A DNA stretch of 64,000 nucleotides from Bacillota bacterium (GTDB lineage Bacteria > Bacillota > Clostridia > Peptostreptococcales > Anaerovoracaceae), in contig JAUNFA010000003.1 in assembly GCA_030525285.1 (NCBI GenBank), forward strand, positions 62,001-126,000. Direction: 5' to 3'. Of this stretch, positions 27,405 to 36,274 are shown in pieces. The first letter of the stretch is position 1, and the number at the start of each line of letters is the position of its first letter. Below the pieces are notes generated by a model. It worked only from the letters and a program-made list of their open reading frames with translations, searched no databases and was not told the origin of the DNA. A program made the position numbers and the translations under genes.

Positions 27405-28592
27405 ATGGAAAGAAATGAACATATTTTTATTGTGCGATGTGGTGAGGTCGCATTAAAGGGCATGAATAAGCCGTACTTTGAGAGGATGCTGGTTGAAAGG
27501 ATCAAGAAGCTTCTCAGAAAGTTTGATGGGGTTTCAGTTAAGAGACACGAAGGACTCATCTTTGTCAGAGCTGATATCAGTCTGGATAAGCAGGCGATAA
27601 TCAAGGAGATTTCAAAGGTATTCGGCGTTGCTTCAATAAGTCCTGCCATTGAATGTGAAAGTACAATGGAATCAATCGGTGAAGCGGCTGTGGAATATAT
27701 GATGGAGGCCATTGAGGAGCGTGGGGTTAAGACTTTCAAAGTTGAGGCCAAGAGAGCAGATAAGACTTTTCCGGTTAAGTCGCCGGATATCGGAAGACAA
27801 ATAGGTGCAGCGGTTCTCAAAGGATGCAAGGTTCTTAAGGTTGATGTTCACAATCCGGATTGCCTGCTCTTCGTTGATGTGAGAAGAGAAAAATCATATA
27901 TATATCAGGATAAGATTCACGGCTTCGGCGGATTGCCTCTTGGCACTAATGGCAAGGGAATGACACTTCTCAGTGGAGGCATCGATTCACCTGTGGCAAC
28001 ATGGATGATGGCTAAGAGAGGCATGATGATTGAGGCAATACACTTCCACTCATATCCGTATACAAGTCAGAGAGCTCAGGAAAAGGTGGAGGATCTGGCA
28101 AGTATTGTTGCAACATATTGCGGACGTTTCAAGATGCATGTGATTAATCTGCTGCCGATTCAGGAACAGATTGTATCAAATTGTCCTGAAGAAGAAACAA
28201 CGATTCTCGTCAGAAGGTTCATGATGAGAATAGCTGAAAGAGTTGCTCGTGATACAGGTTGTGGAATGCTGATTACAGGTGAGAATCTGGGTCAGGTGGC
28301 GAGTCAGACTGCGGAAGCACTGGTGGTAACTGATTCTGCAGTATCCATGCCGGTAATGAGACCACTGATTGCAATGGACAAGGTGGATATCATGGATAAG
28401 GCCCAGGAAATAGGCACATATGAAACCTCAATACAGCCTTATGAAGACTGTTGCACAGTTTTCCTGCCTAAGCATCCGGTTACCAAGCCAAGACTTGAGA
28501 GAATTCTTGAATCAGAAAGCAAGCTTGACTGTGAGGGACTGATAAATGCAGCAATAGAATCTCAGGAAATTATCAACATTTTCCCACAATAA
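27405..28592 (+). CDS. thiI: tRNA 4-thiouridine synthase
   Basis: 395 residues. An N-terminal ferredoxin-like/THUMP region (about 1-165) binds tRNA, and the PP-loop ATPase starts at LSGGIDSPVATWMMAKRG (about 185). The C-terminal rhodanese domain of the enterobacterial enzyme is absent, as in most Firmicutes; conserved cysteines are seen in CCTVFLPKHP. It adenylates U8 of tRNA and inserts sulfur donated by the upstream desulfurase. AGGAGAAAAC precedes ATG. Confidence 0.95.
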   Translation: MERNEHIFIVRCGEVALKGMNKPYFERMLVERIKKLLRKFDGVSVKRHEGLIFVRADISLDKQAIIKEISKVFGVASISPAIECESTMESIGEAAVEYMMEAIEERGVKTFKVEAKRADKTFPVKSPDIGRQIGAAVLKGCKVLKVDVHNPDCLLFVDVRREKSYIYQDKIHGFGGLPLGTNGKGMTLLSGGIDSPVATWMMAKRGMMIEAIHFHSYPYTSQRAQEKVEDLASIVATYCGRFKMHVINLLPIQEQIVSNCPEEETTILVRRFMMRIAERVARDTGCGMLITGENLGQVASQTAEALVVTDSAVSMPVMRPLIAMDKVDIMDKAQEIGTYETSIQPYEDCCTVFLPKHPVTKPRLERILESESKLDCEGLINAAIESQEIINIFPQ

Positions 28593-28599
28593 ATGAAAA

Positions 28600-28636
28600 A
28601 TACGCGCATGCACTCAATGAAAATGCATGCGCGTAT
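28600..28636. terminator. GC-rich 13-bp hairpin after thiI
   Basis: ATACGCGCATGCA and its exact complement enclose an 11-base loop. Plus-strand sequence after it (ATAAAGG) is not a T-run; the minus-strand side is T-rich (TTTTTCATTT). It may end thiI transcription poorly or act as a 3' stabilising hairpin. The arms alternate purine and pyrimidine. Confidence 0.5.
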
Positions 28637-28679
28637 ATAAAGGCAAGTTTGATTATTGAGTTCGTATGATAATTAGTCT

Positions 28680-28708
28680 TTGACAGCAATGGACATATAT
28701 TATATAAT
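28680..28708 (+). promoter_or_regulatory. Consensus sigma-A promoter of the tRNA gene
   Basis: Perfect TTGACA (28680-28685) and TATAAT (28703-28708) with a 17-base spacer lie 18 bases before the tRNA 5' end. Confidence 0.9.
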
Positions 28709-28726
28709 GATATGCGTGGTTAATGA

Positions 28727-28803
28727 GCGCCATTAGCTCAGCTGGATAGAGTAGCGCACTACGAATGCGAAGGTCTGGGGTTCGAATCCCTAATGGCGCG
28801 CCA
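28727..28803 (+). tRNA. tRNA-Arg (anticodon ACG)
   Basis: The acceptor stem GCGCCAT pairs with ATGGCGC (28793-28799), followed by discriminator G and encoded CCA (28801-28803). The D arm is GCTC/GAGT, the anticodon loop CTACGAA gives ACG at 28761-28763, and the T arm has TTCGAAT. A34 would be deaminated to inosine by TadA to read CGU, CGC and CGA. Nothing suggests prophage insertion here. Confidence 0.95.
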
Positions 28804-28836
28804 AAAGCCGACAGAATTAGTTCTGTCGGCTTTTTT
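28804..28836 (+). terminator. Terminator after tRNA-Arg, possibly bidirectional
   Basis: A 12-13-bp perfect stem (AAAGCCGACAGAA, loop TTAG) starts directly after the CCA end and is followed by a T-run. The minus-strand gene that ends at 28882 may use the same stem. Confidence 0.88.
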
Positions 28837-28881
28837 ATGTAATGAAATATTCCTTTGATGCTACAATCAGGGCATATCGGA

Positions 28882-29874
28882 TTATCGATCGAATTTCTTG
28901 AAGACTATGCTTCCTGCAAAACCGGCTAAAGTGCCGCAGACCGCTGCAATAGCAAGAGCCAGTACAACTTTAGCAGGGTCATTGAAGGCAAAGGGCGCAA
29001 GCATACCGGGTATAGGCGATGCAGTTCCGGGAGCGTTATTTATAATGCCCAGCATAGCAGCTGCGATTCCGGACATTCCTCCACCGAAGAAATTTGAGCC
29101 GTATATCGGTATGGGATGAGCAGTTACAATGTCAGCCTGAGTCAGCGGCTCCATCATTACAGCAATAATGTTGCCTTTGTTGCCAAAATGAAGTCGTTTA
29201 AAAATCATGCCGTTTGTAAATGATCCGCCGAAGCACGCAATGGCCGCAATTCCCATAGGAAGTCCGGTAAGTCCAAGCATGGCCGTAAGCGCCATTGAAC
29301 TGAGTGGAGAAGTACAGATCATTTTCATTATTCCTCCGAGGAGAAATCCCATAAGGATAGGAGATGTATTCGTAGCTTCAGATATGGTGCCGCCGATAAT
29401 GGTAAGAACCTTAGTGACACCGGGATCAACGAAAAGGGCGATTCCTCGTGAAAGTGCCGCCGTGGCGAGAGCACCAATTATAATATTAGGACCTTCAGGA
29501 AGTTTCCTTTCAAGAAGAGGTGCCACATGGCCTACGACATATCCGCCGATGAAGCCTGGAAGTATGCCGAATCCACCGGTTGCAACACCACCGCATATGG
29601 CAAGAACAGGATTGACTCCCATGGCGACGGGAACCAGAGTAGCGGCAGCCACTCCTCCCATTGTTCCTGATGTTACACCCACATCTTTTAGAAAATCAAC
29701 TCCAAGAATATCCCCTGCAATATAGCTCAAGATTGCCTCAACAAGAAAGGTGGCAACGGCAGCATTTGCCATGCCGGACATGGCCTCCTGTCCCTTTGGC
29801 ATTTTGAGACTGAACAGCGAAAATCCTGCAAGGGTTACAAGAAGTAAAACGGTACCGGATAATATAGTCGTCAT
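28882..29874 (-). CDS. PTS EIIC-type membrane permease, stand-alone
   Basis: 330 residues, with about 8-10 hydrophobic, glycine-rich segments (for example GGVATGGFGILPGFIGGYVVG and GGSFTNGMIF) resembling the PTS_EIIC_2 permease family. The start is ATG at 29874, one base after the upstream stop and with GGAG seven bases before it; a TTG at 29901 is less likely. No EIIA, EIIB or sugar kinase gene is near, so phosphotransfer must be supplied elsewhere or transport is of another type. Coupled to the membrane protein gene upstream. Confidence 0.7.
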   Translation of the reverse strand: MTTILSGTVLLLVTLAGFSLFSLKMPKGQEAMSGMANAAVATFLVEAILSYIAGDILGVDFLKDVGVTSGTMGGVAAATLVPVAMGVNPVLAICGGVATGGFGILPGFIGGYVVGHVAPLLERKLPEGPNIIIGALATAALSRGIALFVDPGVTKVLTIIGGTISEATNTSPILMGFLLGGIMKMICTSPLSSMALTAMLGLTGLPMGIAAIACFGGSFTNGMIFKRLHFGNKGNIIAVMMEPLTQADIVTAHPIPIYGSNFFGGGMSGIAAAMLGIINNAPGTASPIPGMLAPFAFNDPAKVVLALAIAAVCGTLAGFAGSIVFKKFDR

Positions 29875-29875
29875 G

Positions 29876-30646
29876 TTATAACTCCATTTCAATAGCTTCA
29901 ATTAATTCACGGCTTTTGGCAAGAACCTCTGAAGACGCACCTGCATTTTGCAGATTCTGATGCAAAACAGTTGCATCAGCGGCTGCCTGTTGCAGAATCG
30001 TGTTTTCTTCGGAAGATTTCGTGTCAACGGGTTTTATCACACCATTAACAACAGCCATACCGCTTCTTGGTATTCTGGTTACTATTAGGCCATATTTGAC
30101 TATTAACAAATAGCATATCAGAACAAGAGCTGAACGAATAATTGCAAATATGAACAGAATAAGCAGGACTCTTGTGCTGATAATTGAGCTTCCCTGTCTG
30201 AGAACCAGTTCTATGAAATTGGCAATGAAATCAGGGATAATCAAAAGACAGAATACCCACGGCGGGCGATTTGCCCAATGTTTAAGCTGCAAAATCAAAT
30301 ACAAAATAATACCATATACGGCATAGAATGCGAAGGCAGGCATGCCCTGATCCCATATTGTCGCGGGATCTACGATGCCTCCTTCTGTTTCGAAAACACC
30401 AAGAATCATTATGCCTGTCGCCGATAGGAACATCACAGGCAGAATGGCAAATTCCTCAAGAAACAGTATTAGAAGTACGAAAACAATGACACCGGCAGAG
30501 ATTACGAAGCCTTCTGTAAGCATTTTTACGTTAAGCTGAGCAGCAACAATTACTATGATGCTGTACATAAGCGTATAAATGAACGGGCTTCTTTTTTTCT
30601 TTTTCGAGCGGTTCGTATTGTCGAAATGATGTTCGGGTTTACCCAT
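29876..30646 (-). CDS. Membrane protein of unknown function with C-terminal coiled region
   Basis: 256 residues. A basic N terminus (NRSKKKKRSP) precedes about six membrane spans (roughly 22-185). A cytoplasmic tail (about 190-256) is helical and polar (ENTILQQAAADATVLHQ). The general plan resembles the sensor part of a membrane kinase without a kinase domain, but no family is recognised. It ends one base before the permease start, so the two are probably one functional unit. Several ribosome-site-like purines (GAGGTAAAAT) precede ATG. Confidence 0.7.
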   Translation of the reverse strand: MGKPEHHFDNTNRSKKKKRSPFIYTLMYSIIVIVAAQLNVKMLTEGFVISAGVIVFVLLILFLEEFAILPVMFLSATGIMILGVFETEGGIVDPATIWDQGMPAFAFYAVYGIILYLILQLKHWANRPPWVFCLLIIPDFIANFIELVLRQGSSIISTRVLLILFIFAIIRSALVLICYLLIVKYGLIVTRIPRSGMAVVNGVIKPVDTKSSEENTILQQAAADATVLHQNLQNAGASSEVLAKSRELIEAIEMEL

Positions 30647-30844
30647 TTTACCTCCTCACTTAGAAAGAAATTCTGAATAACAATAGATGTGCAAATTTTT
30701 TCACAACCAATACAGGTTAACATATTTAGGAGGAATTGTGAATGATTGGAGTTAAACGAATGTGGCAAGATTGTTCATTTTGAGATAAAATAAAGGAGTA
30801 TTAAAAAGTGTTGAATCAGGAAAGAGAGTTACATTAAATTAAGG

Positions 30845-31567
30845 ATGATAAATCAGTTTTCAAGGACAGAGAATCTAATAGGCAAGGAAGGCGTTGACAG
30901 ACTTAAAGACTGCCGGGTGGCCGTATTCGGCGTGGGTGGTGTAGGTGGATTCGCAGTTGAAGCTTTGGCAAGAAGCGGTGTCGGAACGATTGACATCATA
31001 GATAATGACAACATATCCCTTACAAATATAAACCGACAGATAATCGCAACTCACAGTACTGTTGGCAGAAACAAGGTTGATGTGATGTCAGAACGCATCA
31101 AGGACATAAATCCTGAGTGCAGGGTTAATGCCCACAAGGTTTTTTACCTGCCTGAAACAGCCGATTTATTTGATTTTGGCGAATATGATTACGTGATAGA
31201 TGCCATTGATACCGTTGCCGGTAAGCTTCAGATTATAATGGAATCAAAGAAGGCGATGGTGCCTGTTATAAGTGCTATGGGGGCGGGAAATAAACTTGAT
31301 CCCACAGCATTTAAGGTGGCAGACATAATGGAAACTTCCGTGTGTCCGCTGGCCAAAGTAATGAGGCGTGAACTTCGCAAAAGAGGGGTAGACCATTTGA
31401 AAGTTGTATACTCTCAGGAAGAACCGATAAAGGTGAAACATGGTGACGAAGCAGAAACGAAGGGGAAGGAAGGACGACCTGCGCCAGGTAGCATTGCCTT
31501 TGTGCCGTCGGTAGTCGGGCTCATAATTGCAGGGGAAGTTATCAAAGATCTTACAGTTAATGCATGA
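30845..31567 (+). CDS. tcdA: tRNA threonylcarbamoyladenosine dehydratase (TcdA/ThiF-like)
   Basis: 240 residues of the E1-like superfamily. The nucleotide-binding motif VFGVGGVGGFAVEALARSG starts at about 27, followed by IIDNDNISLTNINRQ (adenylation site) and IDAIDTVAGK. The MoeB/ThiF zinc cysteines are absent, as in TcdA. It converts t6A37 of tRNA to the cyclic form ct6A. The spacing of the purine run AAGG to ATG is tight, so translation may be weak. Transcribed away from the permease pair. Confidence 0.88.
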   Translation: MINQFSRTENLIGKEGVDRLKDCRVAVFGVGGVGGFAVEALARSGVGTIDIIDNDNISLTNINRQIIATHSTVGRNKVDVMSERIKDINPECRVNAHKVFYLPETADLFDFGEYDYVIDAIDTVAGKLQIIMESKKAMVPVISAMGAGNKLDPTAFKVADIMETSVCPLAKVMRRELRKRGVDHLKVVYSQEEPIKVKHGDEAETKGKEGRPAPGSIAFVPSVVGLIIAGEVIKDLTVNA

Positions 31568-31588
31568 AAATATAAATTAAAAGAAAAA

Positions 31589-32797
31589 ATGAACAATAAA
31601 TTACTGATTAATAACAAAATTATATATACCATTGCGGGAATAGTGATTTGTTTGCAGGGTGCCTGCGGGATTGATATTGCAGGCTCAGCACTATTTGCTG
31701 GATTAGGTGCAGAATATTATGGAGTTGCAGAAATAAATACTCTTTTGGTAGCAGTGAACGTCATATGTGGCATTGTCATATTGGGCACGTATGTTTTCAT
31801 AGGAATCTCTGCCTTGTGTCGTAAAACAGATATGATAGGTTTCGGCATAGCCGCATGTGCATTGTCCTATGTGATTGTTATCGTAAGAGACATGATAGAT
31901 GCCGCATGCTATGGAATTTCAAGTTCACTATTTTTGAATATTCTCTGTTTGGCTGTGATGATTATACCAGCAGCGTCACTGCTGGCATCTGTTGCGGAAC
32001 TGAGAAGATTTATGGTGAATTACAACCTGATATTTTGCATTGCGCCTGTGATAATATTCGTTATGACACTTATTTCTATGTATCCATATCTTGCGGTAGG
32101 AAGCAGAATGTTAACTGCTGTTGAGGCACTGGCTCAGATATCGATAATAGTAATCGCAGGAACAGTTATTAACGGTGAGGATTTTGTTGAGAATTCCGGC
32201 GTAGATTTCTCTGAGAACTCCAGTGTGGAGTTAACGAGGAAGCAGGTGGATAGAATGCAGAATGAGGGAACTCAGCCTGGCGTAATGGGAGCAGGTTATG
32301 TCTACACCGGCTCGACGAAAGTAACGACACAGGAACAAAATAAACTTGAAGAACACGCTAAGAGAACTCTTCATGAGAATAATATTCTTCAAAATAAACA
32401 GATAAACGGTATGATGAAATCGGAGTTTTGCAGTTGCAGCTACGAGAAGGGAGAGCTTGCTTTTAGTTTTCCTGTTCAGAAGTGGCAGGCTAACAGAGCA
32501 GGTATGATGCATGGAGGCATAATGTGTACCGCCATTGACATGACAGTGGCTGCTCTTGCCAGATTTTATGCAGGAGAGGATTATGCTCCGACTGTAAGCC
32601 TTGATGTTAAGTTCATAAGACCGGCGGCAGTGGGAGATATCATAATTGTAAAAGCTTTCGCTGAGGCTAAGGGAAAGAGAATATCACACCTCGGAGCTAC
32701 AGTAAAATCATCTCGAACAGGTAAGCTGCTTGCTTCTGCGGCATCGGTATATATGAATGTCAATACCGCCGGTAAGATAAATCCTGGTGGACAATGA
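31589..32797 (+). CDS. Membrane protein fused to PaaI-type hotdog thioesterase
   Basis: 402 residues. Residues about 10-195 hold six hydrophobic segments; a polar linker (about 196-270) follows; residues about 275-395 are a hotdog domain with the PaaI-like motif NRAGMMHGGIMCTAIDMTVAAL and the strand pairs VSLDVKFIRPA and HLGATVKSS. Hotdog thioesterases cleave acyl-CoA; here the catalytic part would be held at the membrane. The fusion is unusual: most PaaI proteins are soluble and 130-150 residues. It starts 21 bases after tcdA with a weak ribosome site. Confidence 0.8.
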   Translation: MNNKLLINNKIIYTIAGIVICLQGACGIDIAGSALFAGLGAEYYGVAEINTLLVAVNVICGIVILGTYVFIGISALCRKTDMIGFGIAACALSYVIVIVRDMIDAACYGISSSLFLNILCLAVMIIPAASLLASVAELRRFMVNYNLIFCIAPVIIFVMTLISMYPYLAVGSRMLTAVEALAQISIIVIAGTVINGEDFVENSGVDFSENSSVELTRKQVDRMQNEGTQPGVMGAGYVYTGSTKVTTQEQNKLEEHAKRTLHENNILQNKQINGMMKSEFCSCSYEKGELAFSFPVQKWQANRAGMMHGGIMCTAIDMTVAALARFYAGEDYAPTVSLDVKFIRPAAVGDIIIVKAFAEAKGKRISHLGATVKSSRTGKLLASAASVYMNVNTAGKINPGGQ

Positions 32798-32889
32798 TAG
32801 AAGTCGAATCAAATAAACTTGACTTGAAGCGGCTTAATACAATACAATGTGTATTGGAATGTAATTAATTCGAAAGGAAGGCATTATAA

Positions 32890-33096
32890 ATGACAATATT
32901 GTTTGTTGCTCTTGCCATAGGAATAATATTAATGATTATTCTGCTCAGAAGCATTGGCAAAAATACAAAGTATAGAATTAAACACGGTAAAGGAATAGAG
33001 AAATTTACAGAGATAGTTAAAGTTGTTCTCTTATTCGAAACGGCCATATATATAGTTGTATTCGTGATAGTAATAATCAAGACACTAGCGCTGTAA
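32890..33096 (+). CDS. Small two-span membrane protein
   Basis: 68 residues: a hydrophobic segment at 2-20, a basic loop (RSIGKNTKYRIKHGKGIEKF) and a second hydrophobic segment at about 42-66. AAAGGAAGG lies 11 bases before ATG, and a strong terminator follows, so the gene is probably real despite its size. No family is recognised. Confidence 0.65.
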   Translation: MTILFVALAIGIILMIILLRSIGKNTKYRIKHGKGIEKFTEIVKVVLLFETAIYIVVFVIVIIKTLAL

Positions 33097-33122
33097 CGTG
33101 AATTGAATTAATAAGAACAGAA

Positions 33123-33167
33123 CTGCTGTAACAATCATTTGGGAAAATGATTGTTACAGCAGTTTTT
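33123..33167 (+). terminator. Long perfect terminator hairpin
   Basis: An 18-bp perfect stem (33123-33140 with 33145-33162, loop GGGA) is followed by five T. Confidence 0.92.
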
Positions 33168-33186
33168 AATTGCAATATGTGGATTA

Positions 33187-34512
33187 TTATCTCTTGCGCC
33201 AGATTTTCATTCTGGCAGCTTCCTCTTCAAGCCAAGATCTGAAGTCAGGATGGGCGATTGAAATCAGGCGTTCAGCCCTTTCCCATGATGACGCTCCCTC
33301 AAGATTTACAACACCGAATTCGGTTGCAATATAATAAACATAGCTTCGAGGGGAAGTGATGATTTCACCTCTGAAACTTGGGACTATATTGGACCGGAGG
33401 ATGCCATTTAAATCTCTGAATGTGGAGTTAAGACAAATGAAAGCTCTGCCGCCCCTCGAAATTGAGGCGCCCTCGAGAAAATCAAGCTGACCGCCTGTAC
33501 CGCTTATCTGACGGATACCTACACTTTCGGAGCTTACCTGACCATAAAGATCGACGCTAATACAACTGTTAATGGATACCATATTGTCGATTCTGCCTAT
33601 GACTTCAGGTTTGTTTACGTATTCCAGAGGGTACGCCATGACGCTTGGGTTATCGTCCAGCCAGTCATAGAGTTGACGTGATCCTATGGCGAAGCCCATA
33701 ACACTTTTGCGAGGGTTGATGTTCTTGTATTCGTTAGTCAGTTTGCCTGCGTGGAACAAATCAAGGTAAGCATCAGAGCAAAGTTCGGTATGCATTCCCA
33801 GGTTCTCAAGGTCTGATTTTGCCAGAATTCTTGCGATGGCATCAGGCATGCTTCCAACACCAATTTGGAGTGTTGAACCATTGCGAATATACGGTACTAT
33901 GTTTTCGGCGATTCGGCGTTCCTGCTCTGTAATCGGGATTTCTTTTCGTTCGGGGAAGGGATCGTGAGGTCCCTCAACAACCATATCCACCTGAGAAATG
34001 TGAATGCAGTCATCATAGCCACCGCGAACCTTTGGCAGATTTTCGTTGATTTCAAGAATTACAATCTTTGCCTGACGAAGAATCTCAGCCGAGGTTCCTG
34101 TATTGATTGAAAAATTAAAATATCCGTGTCTGTCCATTGGAGGTACGGATATCATGGCAACATCAACATCAATAAAAAAGTGATAGTATGCCGTCAGGTT
34201 GTGAAAAACCATAGGAGTATAGTAGCAGAGCCCCTGATCGCAGAGTTTGCGTTCGTAAGGTGAGCAATGCCATGTATGATAAACAAAATGCTCCTGACTC
34301 GGATCACATTCAACAACATGAAGGGGACCATCAAGCATGTTGCCGCGAATCTTAACGTCTGTAAGCTCGTCCCTGCGTTTGGCAAGTGCACAGTCAAGAA
34401 GAGAAGGTTTAGCCGTGGCCGTTGTGTAATCAACCCAGTCGCCGCTATTTACCGCCATGACAGCTTCATCGGGTGTGCGAAGTTTGCTTTTGTACTCAAT
34501 ATAATAGTCCAT
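33187..34512 (-). CDS. Acetyl-CoA hydrolase/transferase-family CoA-transferase (butyryl- or 4-hydroxybutyryl-CoA type)
   Basis: 441 residues. The glycine-rich GVGSMPDAIA lies at 218-227 and the predicted catalytic glutamate is E243 (HTELCSD), the residue that forms the glutamyl-CoA thioester. The family includes butyryl-CoA:acetate and 4-hydroxybutyrate CoA-transferases, which end butyrate fermentation; the exact acids are not decided by sequence. RBS AAGAGGAA. Third in an apparent operon with a metallophosphoesterase and a YczE-like membrane protein. Confidence 0.88.
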   Translation of the reverse strand: MDYYIEYKSKLRTPDEAVMAVNSGDWVDYTTATAKPSLLDCALAKRRDELTDVKIRGNMLDGPLHVVECDPSQEHFVYHTWHCSPYERKLCDQGLCYYTPMVFHNLTAYYHFFIDVDVAMISVPPMDRHGYFNFSINTGTSAEILRQAKIVILEINENLPKVRGGYDDCIHISQVDMVVEGPHDPFPERKEIPITEQERRIAENIVPYIRNGSTLQIGVGSMPDAIARILAKSDLENLGMHTELCSDAYLDLFHAGKLTNEYKNINPRKSVMGFAIGSRQLYDWLDDNPSVMAYPLEYVNKPEVIGRIDNMVSINSCISVDLYGQVSSESVGIRQISGTGGQLDFLEGASISRGGRAFICLNSTFRDLNGILRSNIVPSFRGEIITSPRSYVYYIATEFGVVNLEGASSWERAERLISIAHPDFRSWLEEEAARMKIWRKR

Positions 34513-34527
34513 ATATTTTTCCTCTTA

Positions 34528-35208
34528 TTATGAATTAAGATTATTTTCGAGTCCTGCCGCACGGCGCATAGGCTTAAGTGCGAAATGGTTGAAGGCAGCA
34601 ATTGATCTGCCAACACCAATCATTGCAACTACGGTACCTATCCCTACTCCTACAATTCGATGGAGAGTCAGCAGACCGATGGCACAGGTAATTGCAACAC
34701 TTGTAACATCGATGGCGTTTTTGCCAAGTCCAAGACCATGCCTCAGCTTGATGCCAACCTCCCTTGCCAGACCGTCCGCAGGATTCGGTATCAGATTCAT
34801 GGATACGGACATGGATACTCCTATTCCTGTTAAGGCAACTGCAACCAGAAGGAGAATGAATCGTGGCAGGAACCCCTTCAATTCAATTCCTGCTGCATCA
34901 TATGCCGAACTGAACAGCTGAAGCAGCAGACTGAAAAGAAGTGAATAGGGAATCTGAAGCCACTCGGATTTTTTACGCCTGTCTCCCTCAAGAAATATTT
35001 CGATGCACGTGAAAAGGGCATACATTACGAATGCCAGTGCCGCGAAATTAAGGCTCGTTATTTCTGACACAGAAAAGGGCATGCTGATAAGGGGCGAAAC
35101 ACCCAGAGCGGTCTTAGTGTTCAGAGTAATGCCAAGAGCGAGAATCATCATGCCTGCAACATAAATTGTAATTCTGTTAAATAATTTCCTCTTGCTAGAA
35201 TCGATCAC
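34528..35208 (-). CDS. YczE/YitT-like integral membrane protein
   Basis: 226 residues with about five or six membrane spans and the family-like motifs GITLNTKTALGVSPL and LIPNPADGLAREVG. Members are poorly understood transport-like proteins. The start is GTG at 35208, 14 bases inside the upstream phosphoesterase gene, so the two are likely translationally coupled. It ends 15 bases before the CoA-transferase start. Confidence 0.75.
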   Translation of the reverse strand: MIDSSKRKLFNRITIYVAGMMILALGITLNTKTALGVSPLISMPFSVSEITSLNFAALAFVMYALFTCIEIFLEGDRRKKSEWLQIPYSLLFSLLLQLFSSAYDAAGIELKGFLPRFILLLVAVALTGIGVSMSVSMNLIPNPADGLAREVGIKLRHGLGLGKNAIDVTSVAITCAIGLLTLHRIVGVGIGTVVAMIGVGRSIAAFNHFALKPMRRAAGLENNLNS

Positions 35209-35746
35209 TATACTGTATGAGACTGCGGATATAACCTGTTTGAGTCCTTTTCCTTCCTGTATCCATTACCGTTGAATAATACACAATCGATGCTTCAAAA
35301 GAATCATCGGATGTGCGCACTATTGCATATGTTCCGTCGGAGCCGTCTCTTGGCTGTGTGAGACTTCCGGGATTAACGAAATGAATACCATCAATTTCGT
35401 CAATAAGCGCCACATGAGTATGACCGTATATTACCGCAATACAGTCGTGTTCCTCGGCCAGATAAAGGAGTCTTTGGGTATTATAATTAACGTCCTGCAT
35501 ATGTCCATGGGTCAGGAGTATGTTACCGCATTCGCATTTGACTATTTCATAATCATCACGACTCATACTGCCATCACAGTTTCCTTTGACACATACTGTG
35601 GGAACGTGAACCTCGCTGCCAAAATCAATCCCGTCTGTTATGTGATCTCCTGTATGGAGAATCAAATCCACATTTTTGAGCTTCTCATAAATATCGCGTA
35701 CTTTATTAAGTTTACCGTGTGTATCACCTATTACTAAAATCTTCAT
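35195..35746 (-). CDS. YfcE/MJ0936-type metallophosphoesterase
   Basis: 183 residues, a complete small calcineurin-like phosphoesterase: GDTHG (7-11), HTGDH, KGNCD, THGH and GHTH supply the two-metal site. Family members hydrolyse phosphodiesters in vitro; the natural substrate is unknown. First gene of the three-gene minus-strand operon. Confidence 0.88.
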   Translation of the reverse strand: MKILVIGDTHGKLNKVRDIYEKLKNVDLILHTGDHITDGIDFGSEVHVPTVCVKGNCDGSMSRDDYEIVKCECGNILLTHGHMQDVNYNTQRLLYLAEEHDCIAVIYGHTHVALIDEIDGIHFVNPGSLTQPRDGSDGTYAIVRTSDDSFEASIVYYSTVMDTGRKRTQTGYIRSLIQYSDRF

Positions 35747-35774
35747 GTAACAAGTTTAGCACAATTGGGAAACA

Positions 35775-35803
35775 TTGACTATATGCGTTTTTTCAAGTAA
35801 AAT
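35775..35803 (+). promoter_or_regulatory. Sigma-A promoter of the MoaA-like/Fic-like pair
   Basis: TTGACT (35775-35780) and TAAAAT (35798-35803) are spaced by 17 bases, 33 bases before the first gene. Confidence 0.7.
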
Positions 35804-35835
35804 TAAATGAAAATAATTGTAATGAGGATGAAACA

Positions 35836-36264
35836 ATGGAAGAGAAAATAACAAACGTAATTACCGATGGTCAGGATCTGGCAGACAAGGCGGCAGAACT
35901 CAAAACAAAGGGCGTTACTGATGTGACAGTGACGGTGGATACATTCAATCATACCAGATATGAGAAGGTTACAAAGGGTAAACATCTGCAGCCGGTAATT
36001 GACGGTATTAATGCTGCAACGAAGGAAGGACTTAAGATAAGACTTAATGTATCCATTAAGGAAGGCTTTAATGAAGATGAAGTACTGGATTTCCTGCAGC
36101 TTACTTTCCAGCATAAATACGATGTGGTTTTCATGCCTACCATCAGCTATGACCTGCTCAAAAGCAAGATGCCGGCACTGAGAAAAATCGAAGGTGATTT
36201 TGACGGCATTGAGTTTTATAAATATCCGAGTGCAATTGGCAGAATAGGATTCCTTTTGAACTAG
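35836..36264 (+). CDS. MoaA-like half-barrel protein lacking the radical-SAM cluster
   Basis: 142 residues. The order of motifs follows the middle of MoaA: an ITDGQDL-x-x-AAELKTKGV segment, VTVDTFNHTRYEKVTKGKHLQ, VIDGINAATKEGLKIRLNV and GFNEDEVLDFL. The N-terminal CxxxCxxC cluster motif and the C-terminal GTP-binding part are both missing, so it cannot catalyse the MoaA reaction. GAGGATGAAACA precedes ATG and the promoter is good, so it is expressed rather than debris. It lies 10 bases before the Fic-like gene. Function unknown; a ligand-binding or decoy role is speculation. Confidence 0.7.
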   Translation: MEEKITNVITDGQDLADKAAELKTKGVTDVTVTVDTFNHTRYEKVTKGKHLQPVIDGINAATKEGLKIRLNVSIKEGFNEDEVLDFLQLTFQHKYDVVFMPTISYDLLKSKMPALRKIEGDFDGIEFYKYPSAIGRIGFLLN

Positions 36265-36274
36265 GAGATTAAAG

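Noticed and set aside
28727..28803. tRNA-Arg as an integration site for a mobile element
   Set aside because: No integrase gene is near and no repeat of the tRNA 3' end was noticed within the window.
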